Shown: positions 1 through 12,373 of the stretch, piece after piece
How the letters are laid out: each line of letters opens with the position of its first letter
How positions within the stretch are numbered: the stretch's first letter is position 1
Assembly (NCBI GenBank): GCA_036925085.1
Contig: JAUPFP010000176.1
Coordinates: forward strand, 1-64,000
DNA length: 64,000 bases
Direction: 5' to 3'
Source of the DNA: Brachycybe producta
Taxonomy: Eukaryota; Arthropoda; Diplopoda; Playtdesmida; Andrognathidae
Position numbers and translations under genes: made by a program
The notes under the pieces: generated by a model
What the model was told of the DNA's origin: nothing
The model's database searches: none
What the model saw: only the letters and a program-made list of their open reading frames with translations

Positions 1-885
1 TTTTCGTCTTTCGAATCTTTCGAGTCCTAACCTTAAAAAAACTTGTTAAAAACTTTGGTAAAATTAGTTTTAACTCCAACTGACGTCCAATACATGTAGA
101 AGCAATCACTAACAAAAAACCGGCGATTTTTGCAATTTCGGTGTTGTACCCGGATCACTAATATCACCCTGTGGCCTGACCCCTGAGTGCCACATTGTGT
201 TTTTTTATTATTAATAATTTAATATTTAATATTATTTCATTTATTTGGATCTTCTTAATGAATAATAGAGGATTCGAGAGATTCGTGGGATTCGAGAACC
301 TTTTAGTATTCGGGTTCAAGAAAATTTAGGATTCATCCAAGTACCTCTAAAATACCCCTTTAAATTTAGGTGTTTCAAGGTTAGGTTATGTTAGAGTTAG
401 CCTCTACTAATGCGAGACCTGTTCATCTTATCAAATTTTGACCAATCAACTGTTCAATTCCAATCAATCACCTCCTGTTAATTGTGTAACATTCTAGTTT
501 TGAGTCGTTCTACTGCAGGAGTGGCTGCTGTGATTTTCAAACAAATTCTTAAGTGATTTTTTTTCCGCGTTCTCAAATGAAGCGCCTCCCCTTTTCATCT
601 GTTTTATTAAAACAACTATTTTCTTTTGTGGTTTTTTTTTTCAATTGATTTTGAAATAAGTGTTTGCAGTGATTGCCTACTTTAAGGCTGCACACAATCC
701 ATAATCACTGCTAGCAATCAATAGAAAAGCAAATCAACTTTAATTAAAATTAAGCTATTCCGGTCCTTGTTTTCTTTCTTAAATTGTCTTAAATTTTTAA
801 TGAATCAGATTGCGGTTCAGAGATAATTTAAAACCTGTTGATTAATTTTTTTTCTTCCTGTTTTTAAAATTTTCTCATTATTTAG
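1..885. other. dac intron, left part
   Basis: This is intronic sequence upstream of the first visible dac exon. Bases 1-349 are a copy, truncated by the window edge, of the GATTCGAG-rich hAT-like repeat seen complete at 6050-6441; it ends in CTCTA. The rest is AT-rich with no recognisable gene, leading into the polypyrimidine tract and AG at 884-885. Confidence 0.6.
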
Positions 886-1026
886 TTTTATATCAAAAAC
901 GTTTGAAAAAAGAGAAAAGGGCCAGAAGAAGGATTCAGGAACAATTGGAACAAGAAATGAAACGGAGAATTCAATACGAAGAGGCTCTAAAGGCAACGTC
1001 CGCAGACACTCTACGCATGCTTAACG
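886..1026 (+). CDS. dac: Dachshund homolog, coiled-coil exon (internal)
   Basis: Internal exon of a Dachshund/DACH transcriptional cofactor (Ski/Sno/Dac family, nuclear). It follows a pyrimidine-rich tract ending TTTAG at 881-885 and ends before GTAAAT at 1027. The open frame reads a very basic coiled coil, including RLKKEKRARRRIQEQLEQEM, followed by YEEALKATSADTLRMLN. This matches the conserved C-terminal DACH coiled coil (the Dachbox-C region), including the characteristic ALK-TS-D-LR-LN run. Exon end phase is 1 (AAC G|). Earlier exons lie left of the window; the next exon is 34203-34271. I recognise the family from residue pattern only; the paralog cannot be decided. Confidence 0.85.
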
Positions 1027-1389
1027 GTAAATACCTTTAAATAACCTTTGACCTACAAAACTTCTTTTTCTCACAATTACTCTTTTAACATTAAAAAAGG
1101 TGTCAAAGTTTAGGTAATAATTAATGTTTTTTTCTTTCTGTGTGTGTGTGTTCAAGAATGTTAAATTGTTGATTCAGTCAAATAAGCTGGACTTAAATCG
1201 CGACTTAATTTTAATCTTGAAATTTTAAATGAAAATTTTTTTTCCATTATTTGTTGGAGTAAATATTAATTTTATTTATCTGTTTTTATTCTCATATTAA
1301 CTAAAATTTGCGATTTAATTTGATAAAAGAACTGTGTTTTTTAAATATTATTAATTGTAATAATTAATATTAAATTTAATAATTATTAT

Positions 1390-1674
1390 TGGGCTCGGAT
1401 TTTCATGCAAAAGATCAGGCAAATGTTTCTCAATCTGTGGCCCAATTGTAAAGTTAACAATTCCGTTTAGATCAACCAACAATTATGTACTTTTTTCAAT
1501 AATAACAAATGCGTAGAGGCTAAAACTCTGACAACTTGATAGTAATCAGACATCTAGCCTCTAACCAACCTTTTTGATTAGAAAAAAAGCATAATTTCAG
1601 TTGGTCTAATAATGACGATTACTTCAAATTGAGAAACAAATGCTTGATTATTATTGCATAAAAATCCGAGCCCT
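1390..1674. mobile_element. palindromic non-autonomous element (GGGCTCGGAT family), copy 1
   Basis: The termini are inverted copies: GGGCTCGGATTTTCATGCAA on the left and its reverse complement, ending ATCCGAGCCC, on the right. Internal parts also pair (ATGTTTCTCAATCTGTGG against a GAGAAACAAATGC segment). A second copy follows at 1720-1991; further copies lie around 32717-32942 and 39969-40745, and a degenerate one near 29160-29320. No coding capacity. Superfamily not determined. Confidence 0.65.
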
Positions 1675-1719
1675 AAATTACTATTGTTGTTATTATTATT
1701 AAATTTAATAATTATTATT

Positions 1720-1991
1720 AGGGCTCGGATTTTAATGCAAAAAATCAGGCAAATGTTTCTCAATCTGTAAAGTTAACAATCTCGTTTAGATCAATCAACA
1801 ATTATGGGTTTTTTCAATTTAAAAAACTGGTTAGAGGCTACAACTCTGACAACTTGATAGTAATCAGACATCTAGCCTCTAACCAGCCTTTTTGATTAGA
1901 AAAAAAAGCATAATTTCAGTTGTTCTAATAGTAATGATTACTTCAAATTGAGAAACAAATGCTTGATTATTGCATAAAAATCCGAGCCCTA
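1720..1991. mobile_element. palindromic non-autonomous element (GGGCTCGGAT family), copy 2
   Basis: Near-identical second copy 45 bp after the first, in the same orientation, with the same GGGCTCGGAT...ATCCGAGCCC ends. The pair looks like a local duplication or two insertions into the same AT-rich target. Confidence 0.65.
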
Positions 1992-4324
1992 ATTATTATT
2001 AAAATTAATTAAATTAAAATTTAAAATTGCGTTCTAATTTTTTTTTTAAATTCCAAAAGTTTTTTCTTCTTATTCTAATTAATAAAAAGTAAATTTTTCC
2101 CATTTTTTTTTGTAAATAAATATGAATTTCATTTAATTATTTTAATGTTAAAATAAAGATCGCAATTTAATTTAAAAAAAAAATGTTTTTGTGATTTTTA
2201 ATTTCAGTTTTTTTTTTAATTTAATTTAATTATATTTTTTTGATAAATTAAAATGAATTTCATTTCTGTGTTTATTATCGTATATATTATCGTTGATGCA
2301 TTTACATTTAATTTGAATATTTGTATAATTAACACTCTTAATTAGCTCTACTTGTGGTAGTTGATTATAATTTTTAAACCATGGTGTGCTTTTTTTTTAA
2401 AAAAAAATACTTAGTTAAATAAAATACTTGATTGAATTTGAAAAAAACATAATTTGAGACGTTTTTTTATAATTAGCCATTTAAAAAAAATATGCAAATT
2501 ATGGGCAGAACAATAGAAACAGATTTCTGATTATAATAATACTGAGTTTGAGAATCAACAACATTAAGAAGAAAATGAAAAAAAAAATTATTTAGAAACT
2601 AGAAGAGTGAATGAATGACTTAAAAGTACGGAGCCCTGCAGAGGACTTCTTTTTAAATCTCGACAGTTTGACTTTTAATCTCTTTAATTCGGCCACATGT
2701 TAATTATGCCATGTTGCGCGCACCATACTCTAATAATTAAATTATTTCAAGCGCCCTCTTGTAGCAGCAATAATTTAATAAACGCGCCTTGAGAAAATAA
2801 CTTTTAACCGCATTTTAAACAGGCAGTTTGGGCGCAGCCAGGAAAAAAAATTCTGTTAACCCCGCCCTTTTATGAGCATCAGACCAATAACAAACTCCAT
2901 AACAAACATAATCAAACACGTAACAAAATTAAATAACCAATCAGAACGAACTTTTCTGGCTGCGCTCAACTGCTTCTTCTCATTTTAATGATAAACCATT
3001 TTTTTTTTAAATACTATTCTTCTCAATGGTTCTCAGTTACTCTTCTAGTTTCTAAAAAAAAAACCTTCAAGTTTTTAAAAATGCAGAGTTTCTATAGTTT
3101 TCTTGTAAATTTTGTTCTGAAGATGTAAGGCCCCCCCCCTACACACTGTATAATAAAACAAAATAGCAAGAGGTCAATATATAATGACTCCTCCATATTC
3201 AGATATTGGAAAACTTTTATTACAATTTTTTTTTTACCAAAAAAAAAAAAAAGTAGTAAAAACCGCATCTCTTTCAAACTGGACACTAAATTTCTTTAGA
3301 CGACGATTTGCAAAATAAGCCGGACTTAAGTGCCACCCAATGTGTCCCGCGCGCGCGAGTCCACAAAATGATGAAAAACACAATTCTACAGGATGTCTCA
3401 GAATCAATACAACCAGTCTATTGTTTAGAATTGAATATCTCAGAAAAACTTATAAAAAACAACACATTTGAAACTTAAGTAGAGATGTCAACGGTTCGGA
3501 ACCGGTTCGCCAATTACTGGAGCTGATAGAACTGGGTTCGCCAATTACTGGAACTGATAGAACTGGATTCGCTAATTACTGGAGCTGATAGAACTGGGTT
3601 CGCTAATTAATGGAGCTGATAGAAGTGGTTCGCCAATTACTGGATCTGATAGAACCGGGTTCGCCAATTACTGAAGCTTATAAAAATATTTGTTTTAATA
3701 CCGGTATATTTTATTTTAAATGATTTCGCTTAGCGGCTCCAATACTTAAGCAGTAAATTGGGAGCGTTGTTTCTGTGACACACTGTATAAATAAGGGATA
3801 CATAGAGAGATGGATGGAAAAAAAATCGTAGATTCACAAATAACTGGGCACCAAATGCAAACAACATAGAGAAAAAAGCTTTTCTAAAAAAAAACCCCAA
3901 TGTATTTTAGCCTTCTCCTCCTCCTTCCCTCCCCTCCTTTCCTCCCTCTCTATTCAAAGCTATAAAATTGACCACATGACATAAATATATGAATATTCAC
4001 GCATAAATATAAAGGTCTATCTATCTATCTTTTGCACAAATAACCGAAAAACACACACTTTTATGTTTTCTGGACGATAAAATAATGGATTGAACGAAGA
4101 AATACAAGTTGGTCTTGATTGGAAAAATAAGTCTTTTTATGTTTGTCTCTATTTCTATGTTTATGTATGGTTTATTTATGTGTGTGCGAGTGAGTGTCCA
4201 GTCTGGTCCACCACTGACCAACCCACTTAAAATCTGGAATAAGAGAAACACATAATCTCAATTGATGTGGATATACTATATATATATACAGGGTGTTCCC
4301 CAAATGTAATCACCCTATTTGAAG

Positions 4325-4520
4325 ACAGGCAAGTAAAGACAGTAAAATACAGTCGTTTGCTCCGCCCCTTTTATGAGGACCGGCAACTTCTAATTGGTTT
4401 GTTATGTGGTCTGACGTCACCTGCCCCGCCTTTTTCAAATTCCAATTGGTTTATATTTTGGTCTGTTGCTCATAAAAGGGCGGGATAAACGACTGTATCT
4501 CCCTGTCTTTACATGCCTGT
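4325..4520. mobile_element. palindromic MITE, GC-box family, diverged copy
   Basis: Ends are ACAGGCA... and ...TGCCTGT. The arms contain CTCCGCCCCTTTTATGA and its inverse TCATAAAAGGGCGG, and a central TGACGTCA. It resembles the better-conserved copies at 12157-12371 and 61606-61810, but the terminal bases differ. Confidence 0.6.
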
Positions 4521-5353
4521 ATTCAACCTGTTTTCTGCCTGGTAAAGTGTAGAACGGAACCATTTCTACTCGGTTCGGAACCAGTTCTTATCAGTTCGAC
4601 GTATCCCGGCAAACCGGTTCTATCAGTTCCAGTAATTGGCAAACCAGCTCGCAATCTGCATTAGGAAATTCACAAAGGTGAAAAATGAAATATCACAATT
4701 TACACAAGACAAACACATCATTTCTATACAATACTAGGTAAAAATGAAACACCAATCCCTCGTAAGATAATCAGATAATTGTAACCAATGAATTATTGTC
4801 TTAAAAATACAAAAAGATTCTGAATTGACAATGTTAAATGGAAGAGCATGTGCAATGTTAGAGGTCGCAAAGTGTAGAACGGAACCGTTTCTACTCCGTT
4901 CGGAACCAGTTCACATCAGTTCGACTTATCCTGGCAAACCGGTTCTATCCTCTACATCTCACTCTGTCTATCCGAATGTCTCCCGTTTTTCCTTTCAATG
5001 CAATTTACTCTCAAACTCTAAATATATTATATATATTACGGCAGGTCTGTGTGCATGTGTGGGTATCTATCTGTAATAGCGCTGTACAAACCGTGAAACA
5101 CGTCGGAATTTATATAAATTTAAATGAATAAATGAACCGCTTTTTTCTCAAGGTCAACTATATGTTGCACACTCCCCATCCAAGAACCCCATGATATTAA
5201 ATTGGAGAGGAGAAAAGGTTGGAAAGTGTAGAAGGGGGAGAGAGAGAGAAACGTGGAGAGATAAAAAAGTGGGTGGGGGTGACTGAAATTGAAATGAAAG
5301 GAGTAAAAAAAGGAACAAACAACGCGCATGTGCACAACTGCCTGTGAATTTGG

Positions 5354-5398
<45 letters not shown>

Positions 5399-6049
5399 TT
5401 ATATGAGAAAAAACACATCGACCTCCTCCTTTTTATGTTATATCTGTCTCAATCTGTGTAGTTCAAAATGGCTAAAATCATAACTTTATTGTCTGACACA
5501 AAGAAAAAGCACCAACCAACATCATTCTCATTCTCTCTCTAAACTAATGGATGGGAATAGAGGAGAAAAATAGGGAGAGAGAAAAAAAGAATTGGGGGTT
5601 CCTATTTTTCCTTCTTCAGATCACTTTTTTTATGACTCACTTATTTTTTTTTAGATGTTTTTGAGCAACTTATATACAATTTTTTTTACCTTATTTCAGA
5701 CATACATATACGCACAAAAAAGTGTTGTGTGTGTGATTTTTGTGTCAGTTTTGTGGTTTGCTCTTCTCATCTGTGTGTTTTTCTTATCAGAAAATTGTAA
5801 AAATCTTGACCAAAATTGTAAAAATAATTAATTATTCTTGAAAAAAAGGTCAACATTTTCTACAATATACAACTTTGACCTTTTTTTTTTTCCAAGAAAT
5901 TAATTATATTTTCAGCTTAGGGTGGCTTAGTTTTAACCATTGTGGTTAAAACCATGGTTTTAACCGCTTGGTTTTTTTAAACTTTGGTTTTAACCAAAGA
6001 CAACAAATTTTTTTTTTTTGTAAATTGTACTGAATCTATTTGTTTTTAA

Positions 6050-6441
6050 TAGGGATAAGCCCTTCGAATCATGGAATCCCGCGAATCTTGAAAAATATTC
6101 GAGATTTGAAAACTCGAATCTTTTCGCGCTTTTTTTTTGTCTTTCGAATCTTTCGAATCCTAACTTTAAAAAAAAACTGTTAAAAACTTTGATAAAGTTA
6201 GTTTTTAACTCCATTGACGTCCAATAGAAGCGTTGACTAACAAAAAAACCCGGTGGTAACCGGATTACCAATATCATCACCTTGTGGCTGTGACCCTGAG
6301 TGAAGCCACACTGTGTTTTTATTATTAATTTATTTGTATCTTCTTAATGAATAACATAGGATTCTTATAGGAAGGATTCGATCCTAAAAGGTTCCTTTTA
6401 GGATTCGGATTCGAGAAAATTTAGGATTGGTCCCACCTCTA
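6050..6441. mobile_element. hAT-like MITE (GATTCGAG family) with 8-bp TSD
   Basis: The element starts TAGGGATAAGCCC and ends GTCCCACCTCTA, so the ends are imperfect inverted repeats. It is flanked on both sides by GTTTTTAA (6042-6049 and 6442-6449). An 8-bp duplication and TA(G)-type ends fit the hAT superfamily. It has no coding capacity. Other copies: 1-349 (cut by the window), 40094-40529, 60256-60666 and a fragment at about 51690-51785. Confidence 0.75.
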
Positions 6442-6560
6442 GTTTTTAATAGGCAAACAAAAACTAGACTTCATTCTCACAATATGCTTTCCTCACTACA
6501 TAGGTCAGAGGCATGCTGAGAAAATAATTTGACCCTGACCCTTAAAAAAAAGAACAACAG

Positions 6561-7246
6561 TGTAACACCCTGTAAATCGTGATCCCGCCAAAACCATAGC
6601 CTGGGGGGTAAACAACTCTCAACCGTCCCTCCCTCCTCTCTGACTCACCTTTCTGACTCATGCCCAAGTGGCGGATTGATACGTAAAGGACCATGGTCAC
6701 TTGAACCTGGTTACACCTCGCAGGTGTACACAGGTCCAAGGTATAAAAGGACCATGTTCCTCTTTGTTCCTCAGTTCTTTCCTTTGCCTGTTTTTGAGAT
6801 ACATTCCAAATCATGGGCCTGAGGATTCACAGTTAGTATTTTACTATTCACCCTTGTATCTGTACTTCTTACAAGGAATGAATAAAAGTGTTGTAACAAG
6901 AAGTAGCGTTGTCTTTATGTTTATGTAAATAACTTCTCTTCAGCGGCCGGAGGTTTCATAGGGCAGGAGCTATACGATTCTCAGCAGCTACAACATCTTC
7001 TCTAGTCGGAATACCGATGGAGAAGATGTATATCAGCATCAACCGGAAGAGAGAGAGATGGCCGCCACTCTCCTGCATCGATTTCACCCCCATGCAGAAG
7101 AGTGACTACAATCTATCTCCATCCAGCTCTCTCTACAGCTCGGATCTTCTCTGTGCAGGTGTCATACTGCTCAGAGAAGAAACGAAAAGTAGAAAATGTC
7201 ATCTAAAGGTTGGTAATAAAATATTGGTTGATGTCAAAAGCTCACA
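6561..7246 (+). mobile_element. solo LTR of an LTR retrotransposon
   Basis: Begins TGTAACACC and ends GCTCACA, flanked by ACAG on each side (6557-6560 and 7247-7250). It contains TATAAAAG at 6742-6749 and AATAAA signals near 6880 and 7213, as expected of an LTR promoter and polyadenylation site. The uninterrupted repeat copy near 12650 lacks this segment, which supports insertion and sets the ends. An open frame at 7017-7427 lies mostly inside it and is not considered a gene. Confidence 0.6.
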
Positions 7247-8313
7247 ACAGGTCCAATTGAATAATGGTTCTACTAGCATTTACCCGAGCTGCCTCATTGG
7301 CCATTCCGCTTCTCCCTTCCCCCTCTTCCTGCCACATACTTGCAACTTTTTTTTTACCAAAAAAGTTCTGACAAAAGTTTCATTGTTTCTTTTCTTTTAT
7401 CAGATCTCTCTCTCATCTGATATATAAAAATGCATCATTTAATATGCAAAAAAAAATTAAGCAGGCCCTTTTTTTGTTTTGTTAATATAGAGAATCCTCT
7501 ACATATATTTTTTGTTGTTCCTATATATGTTTTTTTGTTGTTGCTGCTGTTGCCTTTCTTACTACTACTTCTTTTAAGCCACACTTTTTAAAAAAAAATG
7601 TTAATTGCTAATATGTGTTTGAGCTCTTGTTCAAGAGATTAAAACCAGTTTAAGGGGAAACAATGCTTTTTTATATTCTGTATTATATATATGTATATGT
7701 ATGTATGTGTCCCATTTATATTCCTAATGGATTTAATAGGCAATTTCTATCTCTCTCTTTTTTAAAAACAGTGAGAGTGAGAGAGAAAAAAGTTTGGAAT
7801 CACAATTGAGGATTTTTATGATGATTGCATTAAGATGAAAACACAGTGTGTATCTATGTCTGTATTTAGAGGGGGGGGGGGGGTTGGATAGAGCTGCATG
7901 TGTGTGTGTGTGTGTGAACTGTAATAGAAGAAGTGTGAGGGTGGGTGGCAAGGCGTTTTCAGGGGGTGAGAGGTGAGGGAGGCGGAGGAAGATTTCTTAT
8001 ATCACGCATTAATTTTATGCTTATTAGAATGCACAAATGGAACAATTTTTAGTATGCATATAATTGAGGCACATATAGACTCAATGAATCTATATATATA
8101 TGAAAGAGAGAGAGAGAGAGACAGAAACTCATAAAAGATATTCTTTGCAACGGATTTTTTTTATGATAAAGTTTTTCCAATGATGATTATAATAATATTC
8201 CTATGAAGAAGAGAGAGAGAGAGAAAGAGAAAGTATCATTTCATTTTGCAGTGTGATGGAAATGAGATGAAACAAAAATGAAAATTACAACCGCATCAAA
8301 GACAATCATTTAA

Positions 8314-8319
8314 CAGAGA

Positions 8320-8375
<56 letters not shown>

Positions 8376-8582
8376 CAGAGAGAGAGACAGAGAGAGAGAG
8401 AGACAGAGAGAGAGACAGAGAGAGAGAGAGACAGAGAGAGAGAGAGAGAAAGAGATCGAGAGAGGGAGAGAAAGAGAGGTAAAGAGAGACCGAGAGAGAG
8501 AGAGAGACAGAGAGAGAGACAGACATAGAGAGAGAGAGAGAGAGGGAGAGAGAGAGAGAGGTAAAGAGAGAAAGACAGAGAG

Positions 8583-8613
<31 letters not shown>

Positions 8614-8670
8614 AAGAAGAGAAAAACAGAGAGGGTTAAAAAGAGAGAGAGAGAATGAGAGATAGATATA
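8314..8670. repeat. (AG)n microsatellite with interruptions
   Basis: About 350 bp of GAGAGA with periodic ACAGAG and other interruptions on the + strand. It produces long Leu/Ser open frames on the minus strand that are not genes. Confidence 0.95.
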
Positions 8671-10194
8671 GATAGATAGAGAATCATTTCTAATACTTGA
8701 AAATAGCTTTTTTTTTCATTCTTTCAATGATGTTGTGTTGTTCTCTATGTTAGCAGCAGCCACTAATACAATTTTTTTGTTTCAGTCTTATGAAATCGAA
8801 TCATTAATATTATGTGTCACTTGGGGAGAATAACAGAAAAAGAATTAACTCTTTCAAATAAAAAAAACCGTCATACAACAATCATAATATTTTTTATTAA
8901 AAAGACATCTTGATTATGATGATGATTATAATGAGGAGGAGGAAACTTTTATTTTTACATTTAAGGTGTTGTTTTTAAAAAAGTGTAAACCGCCTCTCAA
9001 ATTTTGATTATTCTGTCTTTCAAGCACACAATGAAGAGAAACTTGAACGTGTTTTTAGAAACTAGAAGGGTAGCGCTTTCTCAATCGCTTAATTTGGTAT
9101 TTTCATGTTTGCTATCTTGTATAGTCTTCAAAATGGCTTCCGATACCGTACGAGATTCACCCGAATGTGTCGGCCCCCTTGACATAAACGAAGTTTTGAA
9201 AACTTGATTGGCAAACTAGGTTGCGTGATAGTGTGATATAGAAGTTTATTACAAAGTTCTAGTTGCAAGTCACATCACAGGTTGCATTGCAAGTTGAATT
9301 GAATTGGAGGTTGCTAGTGTCATAGGGGCTTTAGAGATTTTTCTGCGAACATTTATTGAGTTTTAGAGTTTTATAGATATTTTTTTTATCTCTCTGTGTG
9401 TATTTTTATTTTCTCAATATCACTTTTTTCTTCTTCTTCTGAATCTCAATTCAATAAGATACTAAAAAAATAACGTATCATTTCAAGTTGGACGATTTCT
9501 ATTGGCAACGAGTAGAAAAAGAAAAAAAGTTGACATTGTTGTTCCCTCTTTCATGTCGATGATGATGATGATGATGATGATGACTGAATAACCTCTAACA
9601 ACCCCTTTCTTTTTTTTAACACACAAACACACAGACAAACCAATAACCACCACCATCACCACCACCACCCAACAATCAAGAAGAAAAATCGAAAAAAAAG
9701 TAGCTACAATTTCTCACATAAGACACATTTTTTTCTCTCTTCAAAAACTGTTATCACTGTTATGTCTTTTATCTTAAAGCCCAAGTTGAAAATCAGTCAT
9801 TTTGCACAATCACAAGGGGCAATGAAATGGGGTAATCACTGCCAACACCTAAAACCACCCCCATCCACCCCTTTTTTTTTAGAAAAAAAAAATTACAACG
9901 TCACAACTTTGAGCCAAAATTGAAAGAAATAAACTTCCGCCCAAATTCAAAAAGGAAACTTGCCATTCGAGCATAAAACTCGATACTCAGAATCAAGTTT
10001 GAACCCATTTTTAACTCAGAAATTTGAAGTTTAATTTTTGCAGTTGTTTGAATTTCAATTCCATTAGATTGCTGCTCCCTGATGGATGGCAATCACTGCT
10101 AACACCTTAGTTTTTACTACAAAAAAAATTATTAAGAAGTGTTTTTGAAATGTTTTTATATGTGAAAACATTTGAACGCATAGGAAAGCAGAAT

Positions 10195-11052
10195 TTTTTT
10201 CTGCTTTTTTTTTTTGTATTTTTATTTTTATTTCTATTTTCTGCTTTTCTTCTTCTTCGCAATATAGCAGCAATTTTCTATGCTGTTTTTGCATTTGTAT
10301 TTTCTGCTTTTTTTCTTCACAATATAGCAGAAATTTTTTCTGCTTTTCTTCTTCACAATATAGCAGAAATTTTTTCTGCTTTTCTTCTTCACAATATAGC
10401 AGAAATTTTTTCTGCTTTCCTTCTATTTCTATTTTCTGCCTTTTTTTTTCTTCACAATATAGCAGAAATTTCTTATGCTTTTTTTCTATTTCTATTTTCT
10501 GCCTTTTTTTTCTTCACAATATAGCAGACATTTCTTATGCTTTTTTCTATTTCTATTTTCTGCTTTTTTTTCTTCACAATATAGCAGAAATTTTTTATGC
10601 TTTTTTTCTATTACTATTTCTATTTTCTGCTTTTTTTCTTCACAATATATCAGAAATTTCTTATGCTTTTTTCTATTTCTATTTCTATTTTCTGCTTTTT
10701 TTTTTCTTCACAATATAGTAGAAATTTTTTATGCTTTTTTTCTGTTTCTATTTTATGCTTTTTTTTTTCTTCACAATACAGCAGATTTTTTTTGTGGTTT
10801 TATGAATTTCTATTTCTATTTTCTGCTTCTTCACATCACATCGCTTCATTCACAATATAGCAGAAATTTTTTATGCTTTTTTTCTGTTTCTATTTTCTGC
10901 TTTTTTTCTTCACAATATAGCAGAATTTTTTTGTGATTTTATGAATTTCTATTTCTATTATCTGCTTCTTCACATCACATCGCTTCATTCACAATATAGC
11001 AGACATTTTTTCTGCTTTTTTTTTTTGTATATCTATTTCCATTTTCTGCTTG
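10195..11052. repeat. pyrimidine-rich minisatellite (TTCACAATATAGCAGAAATT units)
   Basis: At least a dozen units contain CTTCACAATATAGCAGAAAT followed by a T-rich stretch with TTTCTATTTTCTGC. Unit length alternates between roughly 50 and 90 bp, with a longer variant holding a CACATCACATCGCTTCATT insert twice. Phe-rich open frames over it are artefacts. Confidence 0.9.
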
Positions 11053-11490
11053 TTTTTCTCTCACATATTTGAGAATTCAGGCCCAATTACTATTGAATTT
11101 GGAGGTAGGGTCTATTACACAATGCCTCGCGATTGTACAGAATGACTGATTTTTCTATTTTAACTCTTTGTGTAACAAAAAAAACGTACACAAACGACAC
11201 CAATAACAACAACAACAACAAAAACTCCCAATATTATATAAAGATCATTTATTTCTTAGGTTCAAACTATCTTCGATAGCTTTCAAACAAAACTCTCTTA
11301 AAAAATATATACACTGTATATATAAAAATATGAGGGGAGGGTTTGGGTGGAGAGTAGTTCTTTTTACACATTTGTCTATGTGTTATGTGTTTTTCACAGA
11401 GAATGAAAGAGAGAGAAAAAGGCATAAGAACTTATGATATATAATAAAAATAATAATAATAATATACAACATTGGAACGAAGGTTAGAAA

Positions 11491-11524
<34 letters not shown>

Positions 11525-12156
11525 AAAAAAGCGCACTCAAATTTTGAAATCTTAATCCAATTTCTGTGCCTCATGTTTTTATGACTGACGTTCATTTTGC
11601 CATTGAGTTCAAAGAAAGAGTGAGAGAGAGAGAGAACGAGAAATCGTAAAAGTGAACACAATTTAACAGTATTATGGGCTTCCATTTGAGCCCCGTCCCT
11701 TTTTTTTTTGCCTTTCTACTCTATAGTGTCCAAATATGTGTGTGTCTCTCTGTATGTGTGTCTACAAGGCAATCCCCGTTGTTATAAATGTCACAAGCAA
11801 TTTATGAAATTACTCAGGCAAATCATATCTGAACCAAATAAGAAATATTTCCTAGCCAGCCACCCTGACATTTTTTTCTTCTTCTTCTTCTTCTTCATTC
11901 CCTATGTCTCTCTCTCATTTATTTCCCTATATATTCAAGGGTACTTTTTTCTGATCACACACACAAAAAACAACACTAATACCTCCTTTTCCACTATAAA
12001 AATTAACTGTGGTTATATTAACCAAGGTTAGATCTATGTAGTTACAAGCTAACAAGCTAAGACAGTGGCCAACTTTTTGTGTGTTTTCCCCATTTAAAAG
12101 ATACTTAATTGCGGTTAAGAGGCTAGAAAGTGGAGAAAAATGGACTCGTCGCTATC

Positions 12157-12371
12157 ATAGACAATCAATTAGAAAACGGGATGAACAGAAGTTGGCTCCG
12201 CCCTTTTTATGACGAACGGCAACTTCTAATTGGTTTGTTGTGTGGTTCGACGTTGAAAAGGGGCGGAGCATGTGACGTCAGACTACATAACCAACCAATT
12301 AGAAGTTGCCGTTCGTCATAAAAAGGGCGGAGCCAACTTCTGTTCATCCCGTTTTGTAATTGCCTGTCTAT
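12157..12371. mobile_element. palindromic MITE, GC-box family (copy next to the Polinton)
   Basis: Ends ATAGACA...TGTCTAT. Near-perfect arms carry GGGATGAACAGAAGTTGGCT and CTCCGCCCTTTTTATGACGA and their inverses. The middle carries GGGGCGG and TGACGTCA. Closely related copies: 39352-39555, 53314-53520, 58790-58992, 61606-61810 and 63954-64000. Confidence 0.8.
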
Positions 12372-12373
12372 CA

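Larger units (their letters stand above)
1027..5920. other. dac intron with repeats, 1.0-5.9 kb
   Basis: No gene is supported here. Contents: two palindromic copies of a GGGCTCGGAT-ended element (1390-1674, 1720-1991), half of a TACGGAGCCCTG-ended palindromic repeat (about 2627-2785), a diverged palindromic MITE (about 2819-2972) and a TAGAAACTAGAAG motif pair in inverted orientation at about 2593 and 3041. There are also TTCGCCAATTACTGG minisatellite repeats (about 3500-3675), a GC-box palindromic MITE variant (4325-4520), two direct copies of a GGTTCGGAACCAGTTC-like segment (about 4545-4660 and 4868-4950) and a TA microsatellite (about 5354-5392). Confidence 0.6.
5921..7330. mobile_element. 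GGTTTTAACC-type repeat, copy 1, twice interrupted
   Basis: Starting at GGTGGCTTAG, this matches 12374-12727 segment by segment: tandem GGTTTTAACC motifs, then ACAAAAA-TAGACTTCATT, GGTCAGAGGCATGCTG, and a final CTAGCATTT-CCGAGCTGCC part at about 7270-7310. It is interrupted by a hAT-like MITE at 6050-6441 and by a solo LTR at 6561-7246. The undisturbed copy lets both insertions be delimited precisely. The second copy is the target of the Polinton. Confidence 0.6.
7331..12156. other. dac intron, low-complexity rich, 7.3-12.2 kb
   Basis: No gene is supported. Contents: a G run at about 7870, a GT microsatellite at about 7900, GA repeats at about 8104 and 8208, the long purine repeat at 8314-8670, a TTTTAGAAACTAGAAGGGTAG motif at about 9049, a GAT microsatellite at about 9560, and the pyrimidine minisatellite at 10195-11052. 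Around 11500 and 11630 there are more GA runs. Long frames here are Ser/Leu- or Phe-rich translations of these repeats. Confidence 0.6.

Noticed and set aside
6941-7158. GC-richer stretch bounded by CTTCAG and CAG|GTGTCA that looked like a host exon
   Set aside because: It lies inside a segment with TGT...ACA ends, TATA box, polyadenylation signals and flanking ACAG, absent from the second repeat copy, so it is part of a solo LTR.
8296-8687. Long Leu/Ser frames on the minus strand
   Set aside because: Translation of the (AG)n microsatellite.
10150-10936. Phe-rich plus-strand frames
   Set aside because: Translation of the pyrimidine minisatellite; three frames overlap over the same units.
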